Shown here in pieces: positions 37,902 to 48,733 of a stretch of 64,000 nt of DNA (the first letter of the stretch is position 1; each line of letters opens with the position of its first letter). The notes under the pieces are model-generated. The model searched no databases. It was not told the origin of the DNA and was given only the letters and a program-made list of their open reading frames with translations. Where the stretch lies: positions 1 through 64,000 of the forward strand of contig JAMOOQ010000038.1 of the NCBI GenBank assembly GCA_027100635.1, given 5' to 3'. A program made the position numbers and the translations under genes. Origin of the DNA: Campylobacteraceae bacterium. Lineage in GTDB: Bacteria; Campylobacterota; Campylobacteria; Campylobacterales; Sulfurovaceae.

Positions 37902-40541
37902 TTATACCCCAAAGCCATTCAATTCAGCTTCAACTTTAGTAATTTTATTTTTAGCATCTTCTAAGCCTTTTCTGTTTGTTGCCAAAACCTCAGCAGGAGC
38001 ATTAGCCACAAATCTTTCATTATTCAACATCCCACTTAACTTATTTATCTCTTTTTCCAATTTCTCTTTTTGGCGAGTAAGTTTAGTAATAATTGGTTTC
38101 ATATCAATCTCACCAGTTGGCAGATATACTTCAAGATTATCAGATAAATCAGTTATAGAATTTTCAACTTTTGCATCTACAAACTCAATATCTTTTACTT
38201 TTGCCAATCTTTGTATAAATGGTTTTGCCATATCTTTATCTATATTTGTATTTAGTTTAATATAAGCTTTATCTATCTTGCTATTACCCATATCAATTAC
38301 CACTTTTGCTCTTCTAAGAGTCGTTATCGCCTCTTCTATAATCTTAAATGTATCTTCAACTTCTATATCTCTTTTGATATTTTTTGGAAACTGCATAATC
38401 ATCAAAGATTTACCCTCTTCAAGAGTAGTTCCACTAAGTTTATGATATAAATGGTCTGCGATAAATGGCATAATTGGGCTTATCATTTTTAGCGTCTCTT
38501 TGAAAATAGCACCAAGTTCTATAATACTATCTTTATCTGCTTTTGAGTACTCAATACCCCAATCACAAAACTCATTCCAAGTAAAGTTATATAGCACTTT
38601 TGCCATCTCATCAAATTTATAGCTATCAATCTTTTCTCTAATTGTATCAACTGCTTCACTCAAACGGCTTTGCATATATAATCCAAGTGGAGTTTTAATC
38701 TCTATCTCGTTTAAATCTTTAAAAGTACTATGGTTTAGTTGAAGATAATTAGTTGCATTATAAAGCTTATTTGTAAAGTTTCTAAACTGCTCTAAATTCT
38801 TCTCTCCTAGCTTAATATCTCTTCCTTGAACAGCAAGATAGGCTAATGTAAATCTAATTATATCAGCAGAGTGAGCTTCTACCATATCAAGAGGGTCAAT
38901 CACATTTCCTTTTGATTTACTCATTTTATGACCATATTCATCACGAACTAATGCGTGCATATAAATATCTTTAAATGGTAATTCACCAGTAAAATGCTCA
39001 CTCATCATCATCATTCTAGCTACCCAAAAGAACATAATATCAAATCCAGTAATTAAAAGAGAATTTGGATAAAAATCTTTCATATCGCTATCATTGTATA
39101 AATCTTTTAACTCACCATTATTCCCCCAACCAAGTGGAGACATTGCCCATAAAGCAGAACTAAACCAAGTATCTAACACATCAGGGTCTTGAGTTAAACT
39201 TTTAGAAGCACATTTTGGACACTCTTTAGGATTATCGTCTTTATCTGCCCATTGGTGATTACAACTATTACAATTAAATACAGGTATTCTATGACCCCAC
39301 CATAATTGACGACTTATACACCAAGGACGAAGCTCGTCCATCCATGCCGTATAAGAGTTTATCCAATGAGCTGGGTGGAAATTATTTTTTGCTTTAGTTT
39401 TATCAATAGAGTTTTGAGCCATCTCATTACTTAAAAACCATTGAGTAGATATAAAAGGCTCAACAATATTTTTACATCTATAACAGTGTCCAACTTGATG
39501 GATATGCTCCTCTATTTTTACAATATGTCCTGCATTTTCCAAAGCTTTTACAATTACTGGACGAGCCTCTAATCTCTCTAATCCTGCAAACTCTCCACAA
39601 TAATCATTTAAAATACCTTTTTCATCAAATACTTTGATAAACTCTAAATTATGTCTTTTACCAACAGCATAATCGTTTTGGTCATGAGCAGGAGTAACCT
39701 TTACAACACCTGTTCCAAACTCCATATCAACATGAGAATCTGTGATAACTTTGATTTTTCTATCGGTTAAAGGTAATAAAACCTCTTTGCCAACAATATT
39801 ACTATATCTACTATCATCAGGATGAACCATAATAGCAGTATCCCCAAAATAAGTTTCAGGTCTTGTAGTAGCTACTTCAAGCTCTCCACTACCATCAGCA
39901 AACTTATATATCATAGTATAAAACTTACCATTTACCTCTTCGTGTTCTACCTCTATATCACTTAATGCCCCATCTTTGGTACACCAATTTACCATATAGT
40001 TATTTTGAGTAATCTGCCCCTCATCATAAAGCTTTACAAATGCCTCTTTTACTGCTTCTTGAAGCCCACTATCAAGAGTAAATCTCTCTCTCTTCCACGC
40101 AGGAGTAACTCCAAGTTTTCTCATTTGATGGACGATATTACTCCCACTTGTCTCTTTTTGAAGCCAAGCTCTTTTTAGAAACTCATCTCTTCCTATTTTA
40201 TCTTTGGTTGTCCCCTCTGCTATAAGTTGCTTTTCAACTATATTTTGAGTAGCAATCCCTGCATGGTCAGTCCCTGGTTGCCAAAGAGTTTTATATCCAT
40301 CCATTCTTTTATAACGAGTGATAATATCTTGAAGTGTAAATGTAAGTGCGTGACCAATATGTAGGCTTCCTGTAACATTTGGAGGTGGCATCATAATAGA
40401 GAAGTTTTTACCCTCCTCTTGAATATCACTATTTCCATCTATCTCAAAATAGCCTCTATCTTCACATAATTTATAATATTTGTCTTCAACTTTTTTTGGG
40501 TTGTATTTATCTGCTGTTTTTTTTTCTACTGTTTGGCTCAT
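37902..40541 (-). CDS. valS: Valyl-tRNA synthetase
   Basis: PPPNVTGSLHIGHALT (HIGH), KMSKSKGNVIDPLDM (KMSKS), C-terminal coiled-coil arm. Confidence 0.97.
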   Translation of the reverse strand: MSQTVEKKTADKYNPKKVEDKYYKLCEDRGYFEIDGNSDIQEEGKNFSIMMPPPNVTGSLHIGHALTFTLQDIITRYKRMDGYKTLWQPGTDHAGIATQNIVEKQLIAEGTTKDKIGRDEFLKRAWLQKETSGSNIVHQMRKLGVTPAWKRERFTLDSGLQEAVKEAFVKLYDEGQITQNNYMVNWCTKDGALSDIEVEHEEVNGKFYTMIYKFADGSGELEVATTRPETYFGDTAIMVHPDDSRYSNIVGKEVLLPLTDRKIKVITDSHVDMEFGTGVVKVTPAHDQNDYAVGKRHNLEFIKVFDEKGILNDYCGEFAGLERLEARPVIVKALENAGHIVKIEEHIHQVGHCYRCKNIVEPFISTQWFLSNEMAQNSIDKTKAKNNFHPAHWINSYTAWMDELRPWCISRQLWWGHRIPVFNCNSCNHQWADKDDNPKECPKCASKSLTQDPDVLDTWFSSALWAMSPLGWGNNGELKDLYNDSDMKDFYPNSLLITGFDIMFFWVARMMMMSEHFTGELPFKDIYMHALVRDEYGHKMSKSKGNVIDPLDMVEAHSADIIRFTLAYLAVQGRDIKLGEKNLEQFRNFTNKLYNATNYLQLNHSTFKDLNEIEIKTPLGLYMQSRLSEAVDTIREKIDSYKFDEMAKVLYNFTWNEFCDWGIEYSKADKDSIIELGAIFKETLKMISPIMPFIADHLYHKLSGTTLEEGKSLMIMQFPKNIKRDIEVEDTFKIIEEAITTLRRAKVVIDMGNSKIDKAYIKLNTNIDKDMAKPFIQRLAKVKDIEFVDAKVENSITDLSDNLEVYLPTGEIDMKPIITKLTRQKEKLEKEINKLSGMLNNERFVANAPAEVLATNRKGLEDAKNKITKVEAELNGFGV

Positions 40542-40664
40542 AGTTTTTCCTAAGTATATAATATACGAGATTATATCTAAATCGTATTAAACTTATTTGT
40601 AAAGATTTTTTGCTTTGAATTTGATATAGAATTTATGTTATAATACTCTAAAGGATATTTAAAA

Positions 40665-40892
40665 ATGAATAATCAAAACAACCCTTTACATGGGATAAAA
40701 TTAGAAGCGATATTAAATAAATTAGTTGAACATTACGGATGGGAAGAGTTAGGGGAGAAGATAAATATTAATTGTTTTAATAACCAACAAAGTATCAAAT
40801 CTTGCCTTAAGTTCTTACGAAATGTTGAATATGAATGGGCTAGAATAAAGGTAGAGAAATTATATATTAAATTGATGAAAGAGCCTGTTTAA
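40665..40892 (+). CDS. VF530 family (DUF2132) DNA-binding protein
   Basis: [63 protein letters not shown]. Confidence 0.8.
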   Translation: MNNQNNPLHGIKLEAILNKLVEHYGWEELGEKININCFNNQQSIKSCLKFLRNVEYEWARIKVEKLYIKLMKEPV

Positions 40893-41097
40893 ATTAGATT
40901 AATAGTGAACTTATTAATGAAGAGCATTTTAGGATCGATTTGGTTTCTATATCAGAGATATACTACAAGATGCAATAAAGAAGGTAAATTTTACCCATAG
41001 AAACATATCTTAAAATATTATAGATATAAATACAAGTTATAATTAATATATAGGATAAAGAGTGTATAATTCTAAAATTAAATATTTGGAGTTTATT

Positions 41098-42210
41098 ATG
41101 AAACTATTTTTATCTTTTTTGCTTATTACCATATCTCTTTATGCAAAATATCTTGATTCTAAAACTTGTAAAGAGTGTCACGAGGATATATATTTTGAAC
41201 ATACTAAATCTATGCACTATAAATCATCTTTGTTTTCAGATGAGGTACATAGAAAAATAAAAGAGGCTGTAAATAAGGATAAGTACTCTTGTGCATTATG
41301 TCATATGCCATCAACAAAGAATCTTGCGGCTATGATTCGTGGAACAGAACAACCTAATGAAAAGGATGTAAGACAAACTGATGGGGTCTCATGTTCTTAT
41401 TGTCATCAAATTAGTAAAGTCTACCATAGTAAGAAGTATAATATAAATATCTCTAGTGCAAAAGCTAATGAAAAACCAACAATGTTTGGTAATCTTTTAA
41501 ATCCTGACGATAGTGATAAGCATAGTGCAAAGAATAATGAAATTTATAAAAATTCACAAGTATGTATGGGATGTCACTCTCACAAACAAAATGCAAAGGG
41601 ATTTGAGGTTTGTAACACTAAAAATCAATATGATAAAACGAGTGATTGTATAGGTTGTCATATGCCAAAATCACCTGGTGGAAATGAAAAGTTTAATAAA
41701 AAAGGTCGTGATGAGTATGCAACTCATAATTTTTTGGGAATTCATTCTTTGAATATGGTTAAAAAAGCGGTTAAATTGGAACTTTTATATAAAGATGAAG
41801 TGTTAGAACTTACAATTAATAATAAGATGGGACACTCTATCATTACCCATCCTATGAGATTAAAATTTGCTAAAACTAAGATTAAACGAGATTCAAAAGT
41901 GATTTGGAGTAATTTTAAAGAGAGTCCATTAGAGGACAAAGAAGCAACATTTATTATAGTATTTAAAGATGATGCTAATAAAACAACCTTACCACATAAA
42001 GCGATAGGATATAAATTAGATCAAAATCTAAAAGCTAGTAGTTCTAAAGTTATTAAATATAAAGTTCCAAAATTACAAACAGGTGATGAGGTCATTACGC
42101 AATGGATTAGTTATATTATAAACCCAAAGATTTCAAAAAAATTACAAATTACAAAAGATGATATTATTAAACCATATTTTGGAGCAAAAGAGTCTATTTT
42201 TATCTATTAA
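41098..42210 (+). CDS. Secreted pentaheme cytochrome c (cytochrome c554-like)
   Basis: Five CxxCH motifs (CKECH, CALCH, CSYCH, CMGCH, CIGCH); signal peptide MKLFLSFLLITISLYA; ATG at 41098 preceded by TTGGAG. Confidence 0.85.
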   Translation: MKLFLSFLLITISLYAKYLDSKTCKECHEDIYFEHTKSMHYKSSLFSDEVHRKIKEAVNKDKYSCALCHMPSTKNLAAMIRGTEQPNEKDVRQTDGVSCSYCHQISKVYHSKKYNINISSAKANEKPTMFGNLLNPDDSDKHSAKNNEIYKNSQVCMGCHSHKQNAKGFEVCNTKNQYDKTSDCIGCHMPKSPGGNEKFNKKGRDEYATHNFLGIHSLNMVKKAVKLELLYKDEVLELTINNKMGHSIITHPMRLKFAKTKIKRDSKVIWSNFKESPLEDKEATFIIVFKDDANKTTLPHKAIGYKLDQNLKASSSKVIKYKVPKLQTGDEVITQWISYIINPKISKKLQITKDDIIKPYFGAKESIFIY

Positions 42211-42289
42211 ACTTATTAGATAGATAATCAGTAGTTATTTTAAGAATTTTTATGATATAGTAAAATACATTTTAAGTAAAGGAATTTAT

Positions 42290-43120
42290 ATGATTAAAGA
42301 ATTATTAACAATTGCAGCTCTAAGTAGCTGTTTAACACTAGGTTTACAAGCAGAGGCTCCTGCTAATGCAAAAGCTCCATCAGCTCAAACTACAGCACAG
42401 AGTGCAACTGTAATTAACCTTGCAGGTAAGCAAAGAATGCTAACTCAAAAAATGAGTAAAGAGGTTCTTATGGTTGCAAAAGGTATTAATGCTGATGTAA
42501 ATAGTGCATCTCTTAAAAAAACTGTAGCACTCTTTGATAAGACTCTTAAAGGATTAATTGCTGGTGATGCTAGTTTAAATCTTCCTGCTACAACAGATAA
42601 AGATATTTTGGCTCAACTTCAAGTGGTTTCAGATTTATGGACACCATTTAAAGCAAGTATTGAAAAAGCTGATTTAGCTACTGTTGCATCAACAAATATC
42701 GCTTTACTTAAAAATATGAATAAAGCAGTTGGTATGTTTGCAAAAGCTGGTGGTTCTACACTTAGCCCTGAGATGGCAAAAACAATTAACCTTGCTGGTA
42801 AACAAAGAATGCTAACTCAAAAGATGACGAAAGAGTTACTTTTAATTGCTAATGGAATTGATGTTGATGCGAATACAGTAGCTATTAAAAAGACAGCAGC
42901 ACTTTTTGAATCAACACTTAATGATTTGATTGCTAAATGTAAAAAAGATGAGATTAAAGCACAACTTGGTGTGGTATCAAAACTTTGGGCAGATTATGCA
43001 CCAATCGTAACAAAAGCAGATGTTTCTGAAGCGTCTCTTAAGAGTGCAGATGCTATGAATATTCCTCTATTGAAAAATATGAATAAAGCAGTAAAAATGT
43101 ATGAAGCGTCAGCTAAGTAG
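42290..43120 (+). CDS. Secreted protein with two tandem PilJ-type (type IV pili MCP N-terminal-like) domains
   Basis: INLAGKQRMLTQKMSKEVLMVAKGI and INLAGKQRMLTQKMTKELLLIANGI, each ending NxxLLKNMNKAV; signal peptide; no TM/HAMP/MCP C-terminus. Confidence 0.85.
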   Translation: MIKELLTIAALSSCLTLGLQAEAPANAKAPSAQTTAQSATVINLAGKQRMLTQKMSKEVLMVAKGINADVNSASLKKTVALFDKTLKGLIAGDASLNLPATTDKDILAQLQVVSDLWTPFKASIEKADLATVASTNIALLKNMNKAVGMFAKAGGSTLSPEMAKTINLAGKQRMLTQKMTKELLLIANGIDVDANTVAIKKTAALFESTLNDLIAKCKKDEIKAQLGVVSKLWADYAPIVTKADVSEASLKSADAMNIPLLKNMNKAVKMYEASAK

Positions 43121-43155
43121 ATTTTATTAATGGTGGAAGAATTCCACCAAAATAT

Positions 43156-43189
43156 TGTAGGGGCAATCCTTTATGGTTGCCCTTTATAA
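43156..43189 (+). repeat. Single GTAG-headed palindromic repeat (family 2)
   Basis: TTGTAGGGGCAATCCTTTATGGTTGCCCTTTATA. Confidence 0.8.
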
Positions 43190-43190
43190 A

Positions 43191-44543
43191 CTATTTTTTA
43201 GTTTGAGTATTATGAATTGCATCTGCAATTATATCTTCACTATTTTGATTAATATGAATCTCTCCTGTTGTTACTCCTGAGTTTGGATTATTAAATATAG
43301 TTTTATCTAACTTTCCTTCACTATTAGCCACAATTGCCGATACTGTTGCATCTCCTGATACATTAACCACAGTTCTAAGCATATCCAAAAGTCTATCTAC
43401 ACCTAAAATTATTGCAATACCTTCAACTGGTAAACCAACTTGAACAAATACCATTGATAACATAATAAGTCCAACTCCAGGAACTCCTGCTGTTCCAATA
43501 GAAGCTAAGATTGACATCATAATTACAGTTAAATATCCTGTTAATCCAAGTTCAACTCCATACATATTAGCAATAAATACAGTTGCAACCCCTTGCATAA
43601 TCGCCGTTCCATCCATATTTATGGTCGCTCCAAAAGGTACAGTAAAAGAGGCAACAGAATTATCTACACCAACTTTTCCTGTTACAGTTTGTAAAGTTAC
43701 AGGGATTGTTGCATTTGAACTTGATGTTGAAAATGCGAAAACTTGAACTGCTCTAAGTTTTTTTAAAAAAAGTATAGGATTAAGATTTGTAAATAGTTTA
43801 AATAACACCATTTGAGTAACTAAAAGATGAATTGATAAAGCTAAAACAAGAGTAAAAACATACCCACTAAGTTCTATTAGCATACTAAATCCAAGCATTG
43901 CAACTGCTTTTGTTAATATTGCAAAAACTGCGTAAGGTCCAATTGCCATCACCATATTTACCATATTCATCATAACTTCATTAATAACTTCAATTCCAAC
44001 TGCAATTGGTTTTGCTTTTTCTCCTACCATTAATAATGCGATTCCAAAGAATATTGCAAAAAAGATAATCTGTAACATATTTCCAGTGGTTAATGCTTCA
44101 AAAATATTACTAGGAACAATATTTATTAAAACTTCACTTAAAGCAGGTGCTTCTTTTGCCGTAAATTCTGCTGTACTTGTTTGTTCAGCTCCAACCCCTG
44201 GGTTTATTATTAAAGCCACACCAATAGCAGTTGCAATTGCTAAAGCTGTTGTCATTATATATAAAGCAAATGATTTTAATCCAACTTTTCCTAATGTATT
44301 CACATTTCCTATACCTAAAACTCCAGATAATAATGAAAATAAAACTAATGGAGCAACAAGCATTTTTAACATAGTGATAAAAATATCAGCAATGATTGTA
44401 AAAAGACCCAATATTATATATTCATTGACAAATGAACCCTCATAATTAATCCCTGTGTAGTTGATAATTAAACCAACAATAATACCTAAAAGCATACTAA
44501 ATAAGAATTTAGCAGTTAAGCTCATATCTTTAAGTTTTTGCAT
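43191..44543 (-). CDS. Dicarboxylate/amino acid:cation symporter (DAACS family)
   Basis: AFSTSSSNATIPVTLQ, PFGATINMDGTAIMQGVATVFIA, GVPGVGLIMLSMVF. Confidence 0.92.
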   Translation of the reverse strand: MQKLKDMSLTAKFLFSMLLGIIVGLIINYTGINYEGSFVNEYIILGLFTIIADIFITMLKMLVAPLVLFSLLSGVLGIGNVNTLGKVGLKSFALYIMTTALAIATAIGVALIINPGVGAEQTSTAEFTAKEAPALSEVLINIVPSNIFEALTTGNMLQIIFFAIFFGIALLMVGEKAKPIAVGIEVINEVMMNMVNMVMAIGPYAVFAILTKAVAMLGFSMLIELSGYVFTLVLALSIHLLVTQMVLFKLFTNLNPILFLKKLRAVQVFAFSTSSSNATIPVTLQTVTGKVGVDNSVASFTVPFGATINMDGTAIMQGVATVFIANMYGVELGLTGYLTVIMMSILASIGTAGVPGVGLIMLSMVFVQVGLPVEGIAIILGVDRLLDMLRTVVNVSGDATVSAIVANSEGKLDKTIFNNPNSGVTTGEIHINQNSEDIIADAIHNTQTKK

Positions 44544-44662
44544 ATTTTTCTTCCTCTTATAAAATTATAATAGATTATAGGTATTTTGTCTTTAAAATCA
44601 TCTTGATATAAGGGAGTAGTTGAGATAATACGCTTAATTTAGATATAAAGGAGATAATATTT

Positions 44663-45448
44663 ATGGATTTTTTAGTATGGAATGTTGATCCAAATATTTT
44701 TAGTGTTGGAAGTATTACTATTAGATGGTATGGTTTGCTATTTGCTTTATCTTTTATAATGGCGATTAAAATAATGGAATGGGTATTTAAAAAAGAGGGT
44801 AAAAAGGTTGAAGATGTTGATACTCTTTTGATTTATATGATGATTGGAACAATTGCAGGAGCAAGACTAGGACATTGTTTATTTTATGACCCAATATATT
44901 ATTTTAGTAATCCTCTTAAATTTTTAGCAGTTTGGGAAGGTGGATTAGCTAGTCATGGTGGTGCAATTGGGATAATATTAGCTGGGTATATATTTGCAAA
45001 AAAATTAAACTATAATTTTATTTGGTTACTAGATAGAATTGTTATACCAGCAGTATTATCAGGATTTTTTATTAGATTAGGAAATCTTTTTAACTCAGAA
45101 ATTTTAGGTTCACAAAGTAATTTACCATGGGCTATAATCTTTCAAAGGATTGATAATATTCCTAGACATCCTGTGCAAGTTTATGAGTCAATTAGTTATT
45201 TAATAATATTTACTATTTTATTTTCAACTTATAAAAAATATGGCACAAAATTAAAAGAGGGATTTTTATTTGGTCTTTTTATGGTTACAGTATTTACAGC
45301 AAGGTTTATTTTAGAATTTATAAAAGTAAAACAATCAGCTTATGGAAATGATTTTGGTATTAGTACAGGACAATTTCTAAGTCTTCCATTTATTATATTA
45401 GGACTCTATATGATTTTTCTATATAAAAGTAAAGAAGATAATGGTTAA
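44663..45448 (+). CDS. lgt: Prolipoprotein diacylglyceryl transferase
   Basis: IRWYGLLFALSF, GARLGHCLFYDP, WEGGLASHGGAIG, RLGNLFNSEI, RHPVQVYES. Confidence 0.95.
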   Translation: MDFLVWNVDPNIFSVGSITIRWYGLLFALSFIMAIKIMEWVFKKEGKKVEDVDTLLIYMMIGTIAGARLGHCLFYDPIYYFSNPLKFLAVWEGGLASHGGAIGIILAGYIFAKKLNYNFIWLLDRIVIPAVLSGFFIRLGNLFNSEILGSQSNLPWAIIFQRIDNIPRHPVQVYESISYLIIFTILFSTYKKYGTKLKEGFLFGLFMVTVFTARFILEFIKVKQSAYGNDFGISTGQFLSLPFIILGLYMIFLYKSKEDNG

Positions 45449-46268
45449 ATTAAATGTAAATAAGATACTTGGTAGGACTTTAGTCTTTGGTATTATAGTT
45501 ATTTTTACAGTTGTTATTACAGCAGATAATAGATTTGAGAATGCTATTAAGGTTTACTATAAGCAAAAAAAATATAGACTTGCCGCATCTTTATTTAAAG
45601 AATCTATTAAAGATAATGAAATTCAAAAGGTTCAATCATATTATTACTTAGGTTATATGTATGCAAAAGGTTTGGGTGTTGAATCTAATATAGATAGAGC
45701 AATATATCTAACAAAACAAGCAGCTAAAAAAAATCATATTAGAGCAGAAGTAAATTTAGCATATTTATATATTAAAAGAGGTTTAAATAATGATTGGAAA
45801 GAGGCAATCAAGTGGCTTCAAAAAGCATCAAAATCTGGAGATTCTCAGGCTCAAAAGAGTTTGGGGATTTTATATTATAATGGAAAAGTTATTTCACAAG
45901 ATTATAAAAAAGCCTTTTTTTGGCTTCAAAAATCAGCATCTCAAAAAGATAACTATGCAATGATGTATCTTGCTTATTTATATATAGATGCAAAAGGTGT
46001 AAAACAAGATTATACAAAAGCTAAATATTGGTTTGATAAATCATCATCACTAAATGAATCTAAAAATGCTTTGGGTGTAATTTACTATAAAGGTCTTGGA
46101 GTTAAACAAGACTATAATGAAGCTCTAAAATATTTTAAAGAAAGTGCTAAAAATAAAAATCCTGATAGTTTAAAGTATATATCTCTAATTTATTATTATG
46201 GTTATGGGGTTAAAAAAGATAGGATAAAAGCTTATAAATATTGGTCAAAATATAATGTTAATAAATAA
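45441..46268 (+). CDS. Sel1-like repeat (TPR) protein
   Basis: Repeated LGYMYAKGLGVESNIDRAI…LGILYYNGKVISQDYKKAFFWLQKSA…GVIYYKGLGVKQDYNEALKYFK. Confidence 0.88.
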   Translation: MVKLNVNKILGRTLVFGIIVIFTVVITADNRFENAIKVYYKQKKYRLAASLFKESIKDNEIQKVQSYYYLGYMYAKGLGVESNIDRAIYLTKQAAKKNHIRAEVNLAYLYIKRGLNNDWKEAIKWLQKASKSGDSQAQKSLGILYYNGKVISQDYKKAFFWLQKSASQKDNYAMMYLAYLYIDAKGVKQDYTKAKYWFDKSSSLNESKNALGVIYYKGLGVKQDYNEALKYFKESAKNKNPDSLKYISLIYYYGYGVKKDRIKAYKYWSKYNVNK

Positions 46269-46452
46269 AATTTAGTAGCACCCGAAAGATAAATTATTAT
46301 TATTTGCGAATTATTTAAGGAGTCGTGAATTATATATAAATCTATGTAAGGTGCTAAACTTTAGAAAAAACATATATTGCCTTTTACTGATTGTATTATA
46401 CAAATAAAGGATTAATAGTTTGTAAATGAAGTTATATTTATGATAAATTAAC

Positions 46453-47244
46453 TTAAGATTTAGCTTTAGATTTTCTATTTTTTCTATTTGAAACAGTAAA
46501 TTGAACTAATTCATCTGTAGTTTTAACATAATCAGGAATTGTCTCTAAACTTTTTTGCATCACAATATAAGCAGAATAAGCATCACTATATGCTCGGTGA
46601 TGATTTGCTGACTCTATATTTAGCAATTCATTAAGATATGCCAAACCATATTTTGGACTCTCAAATGTTCTTCTTGCCAAATCAATTGTACATAATTTTG
46701 CATTACCAATAGAACCAAGTCCAAACCTTTCAAAAGAGTGATTTAAAAATGAAAAATCAAAACTTACATTATGAGCCACAAAAATGGAATCTTTCATAAA
46801 TAATTTCAACTTTTCTAATCCATCTTTAATTGGTGGTGCATCTATTAAATCTTCTATCTCAATATGTGTTATTTTCGTAATATATTCTGGAATATAGGTG
46901 CATTGAACAAATGTTTCAAATTTATCTATAATTTCTCCATCTTGAACAATCATTGCACCAATTTCAATCACTTGAGAATCAGTTGGCTTACTCCCATTTG
47001 TTTCAATATCAAGTATACAAAATTTTTGAACCTCATAATCTGTAAACATAGTTCTTAAGATAAACTCATTTGTATCTTCATCCTCTTCAATAGGATAACC
47101 CGAACTTTGCAGAATCAAAAAGATACTATAAGTATCTGTAAATAACATTGTATTTTTTTGCATCAATGCTTCAAATTGTTCAAAACTCAATCTTCCACTA
47201 TTTTTTCTAAATGATGCTGTTAGATTATTAAATATATTTTGCAT
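46453..47244 (-). CDS. 3'-5' exonuclease, DnaQ/PolC epsilon-like
   Basis: CILDIETNGSKPTDSQVIEIGA, FVAHNVSFDFSFL, HHRAYSDAYSAYIV. Start placed at ATGCAAAATATATTTAAT (47244); ORF-track start is 47259. Confidence 0.85.
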   Translation of the reverse strand: MQNIFNNLTASFRKNSGRLSFEQFEALMQKNTMLFTDTYSIFLILQSSGYPIEEDEDTNEFILRTMFTDYEVQKFCILDIETNGSKPTDSQVIEIGAMIVQDGEIIDKFETFVQCTYIPEYITKITHIEIEDLIDAPPIKDGLEKLKLFMKDSIFVAHNVSFDFSFLNHSFERFGLGSIGNAKLCTIDLARRTFESPKYGLAYLNELLNIESANHHRAYSDAYSAYIVMQKSLETIPDYVKTTDELVQFTVSNRKNRKSKAKS

Positions 47245-47821
47245 TTTGTATAAACTCAATTACCTTTTTTTTATCTTTTTTACCTTTATAGACCTCTGTA
47301 GATGAACTTACATCTACGCCATAAAACTTATAACTAATTGTATCAGATACATTTAAACCATCCAATCCACCAGCTAATATTATTTTAGAGCAATCAACAT
47401 CTCTAAACCACTCTAAATTTAACCTTTTTCCACTTCCACCATAAGCTTCACAATAAGCATCTACTAGTCTATATTCATCTTGATAGTTTAAAATATCTTT
47501 TGCCTCTTGAACTCTTATTACTTTTATATATGGAACAAAAAGTTGTTCATATAACTCACTAGGTGCTTCAAAATGAATTTGAGCTAAAGTACAACCTGAT
47601 TCTTGCATATATGAATTAATTATTTGAGCATCAACATTTACAAAAAGTCCAACTTTCTCAACAAATGGTGGTAATTTATCTATTATAACTTTAGCATCTT
47701 TTGGAGAGATATATCGTGGTGATTTTTCATAAAATACAAATCCTAAAGCATCTGCCCCAGCTTCTATTGAGATTATAGCATCTTCTAAGTTAGTAATACC
47801 ACAAATCTTAACTCTATTCAT
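47228..47821 (-). CDS. trpF: Phosphoribosylanthranilate isomerase
   Basis: RVKICGITNLEDAI, GADALGFVFYEKSPRYISP, ILAGGLDGLNV, GVDVSSSTE. Confidence 0.94.
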   Translation of the reverse strand: MNRVKICGITNLEDAIISIEAGADALGFVFYEKSPRYISPKDAKVIIDKLPPFVEKVGLFVNVDAQIINSYMQESGCTLAQIHFEAPSELYEQLFVPYIKVIRVQEAKDILNYQDEYRLVDAYCEAYGGSGKRLNLEWFRDVDCSKIILAGGLDGLNVSDTISYKFYGVDVSSSTEVYKGKKDKKKVIEFIQNAKYI

Positions 47822-48462
47822 TATTTAATAGACTCTATCGCTTTTTTATATCCATCTGGATGATTAAATACAAATGACCCTGCTACAACAACATCAACTC
47901 CAGCATCTTTTAACTCTTGAATATTTGAATCATTCACTCCACCATCAACTTGAATTAAACAGTTTGGATTTTTCTTTTCTATCAAAGCTTTTAATTTTTT
48001 GGCTTTTTCAACTACACTAGATATAAACTTTTGCCCACCAAATCCAGGATTAACACTCATTAGTAATACCATATCTAAATCTTCTATTAAATACTCTATC
48101 GCTTCTGGTGGAGTATGAGGATTTAAAACAACAGCAGGAGATATTTCTAAACCTCTAATTTTTTGAATTAATCTATGAGGATGCTTTTCCTCTTCTATAT
48201 GGAAAGATATATATTTAGGATTAAATGGGGTAAATAAGTCTACAAAAAAAGAGTTATTTTCTACCATTAAATGAATATCAAGAGGCTTTGTTGCCACTTT
48301 TGCCACAGCAGAAACCACAACTGGACCGATAGTAAGATTTGGCACAAAGTGACCATCCATAACATCAACATGAACTAAGTCACATCCTGCTTCACAAATT
48401 GCATTTACATCACGAGAAAGATTGCCAAAATCGGCAGATAATATACTTGGAGCTATTAACAT
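47821..48462 (-). CDS. rpe: Ribulose-phosphate 3-epimerase
   Basis: IAPSILSADFGNLSRDV, HVDVMDGHFVPNLTIGP, LMSVNPGFGGQKFI, VDGGVND. Confidence 0.96.
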   Translation of the reverse strand: MLIAPSILSADFGNLSRDVNAICEAGCDLVHVDVMDGHFVPNLTIGPVVVSAVAKVATKPLDIHLMVENNSFFVDLFTPFNPKYISFHIEEEKHPHRLIQKIRGLEISPAVVLNPHTPPEAIEYLIEDLDMVLLMSVNPGFGGQKFISSVVEKAKKLKALIEKKNPNCLIQVDGGVNDSNIQELKDAGVDVVVAGSFVFNHPDGYKKAIESIK

Positions 48463-48546
48463 TAATTATCCATTTATTTTTATTTAATATTTTATAGAGA
48501 TTATACCATATATTTATTTTTTAAGATAGAGTTTTATATTTTTAAG

Positions 48547-48631
48547 TGGTACCAGCACCCGGATTCGAACCGGGACGCCCGAAAGCGGGGGATTTTGAAT
48601 CCCCTAAGTCTACCAATTCCATCATGCTGGC
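48547..48631 (-). tRNA. tRNA-Leu (CAA), CCA encoded
   Basis: Reverse strand GCCAGCATGATGGAATTGGTAGACTTAGGGGATTCAAAATCCCCCGC…GGTTCGAATCCGGGTGCTGGTACCA. Confidence 0.94.
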
Positions 48632-48733
48632 TCTTTTGTAGACTGTAATTATATCCAAGATAATCTTAAATTTCATACTATTTATAATAAAAATTAGATA
48701 AAATGTCAAAAAATCAATAATAAGGAACATATA

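Noticed and set aside
48542-48730. 62-aa minus-strand ORF ending MMELVDLGDSKSPAFGRPGSNPGAGTT
   Set aside because: Translation of tRNA-Leu(CAA); the peptide is a typical tRNA-derived artefact.
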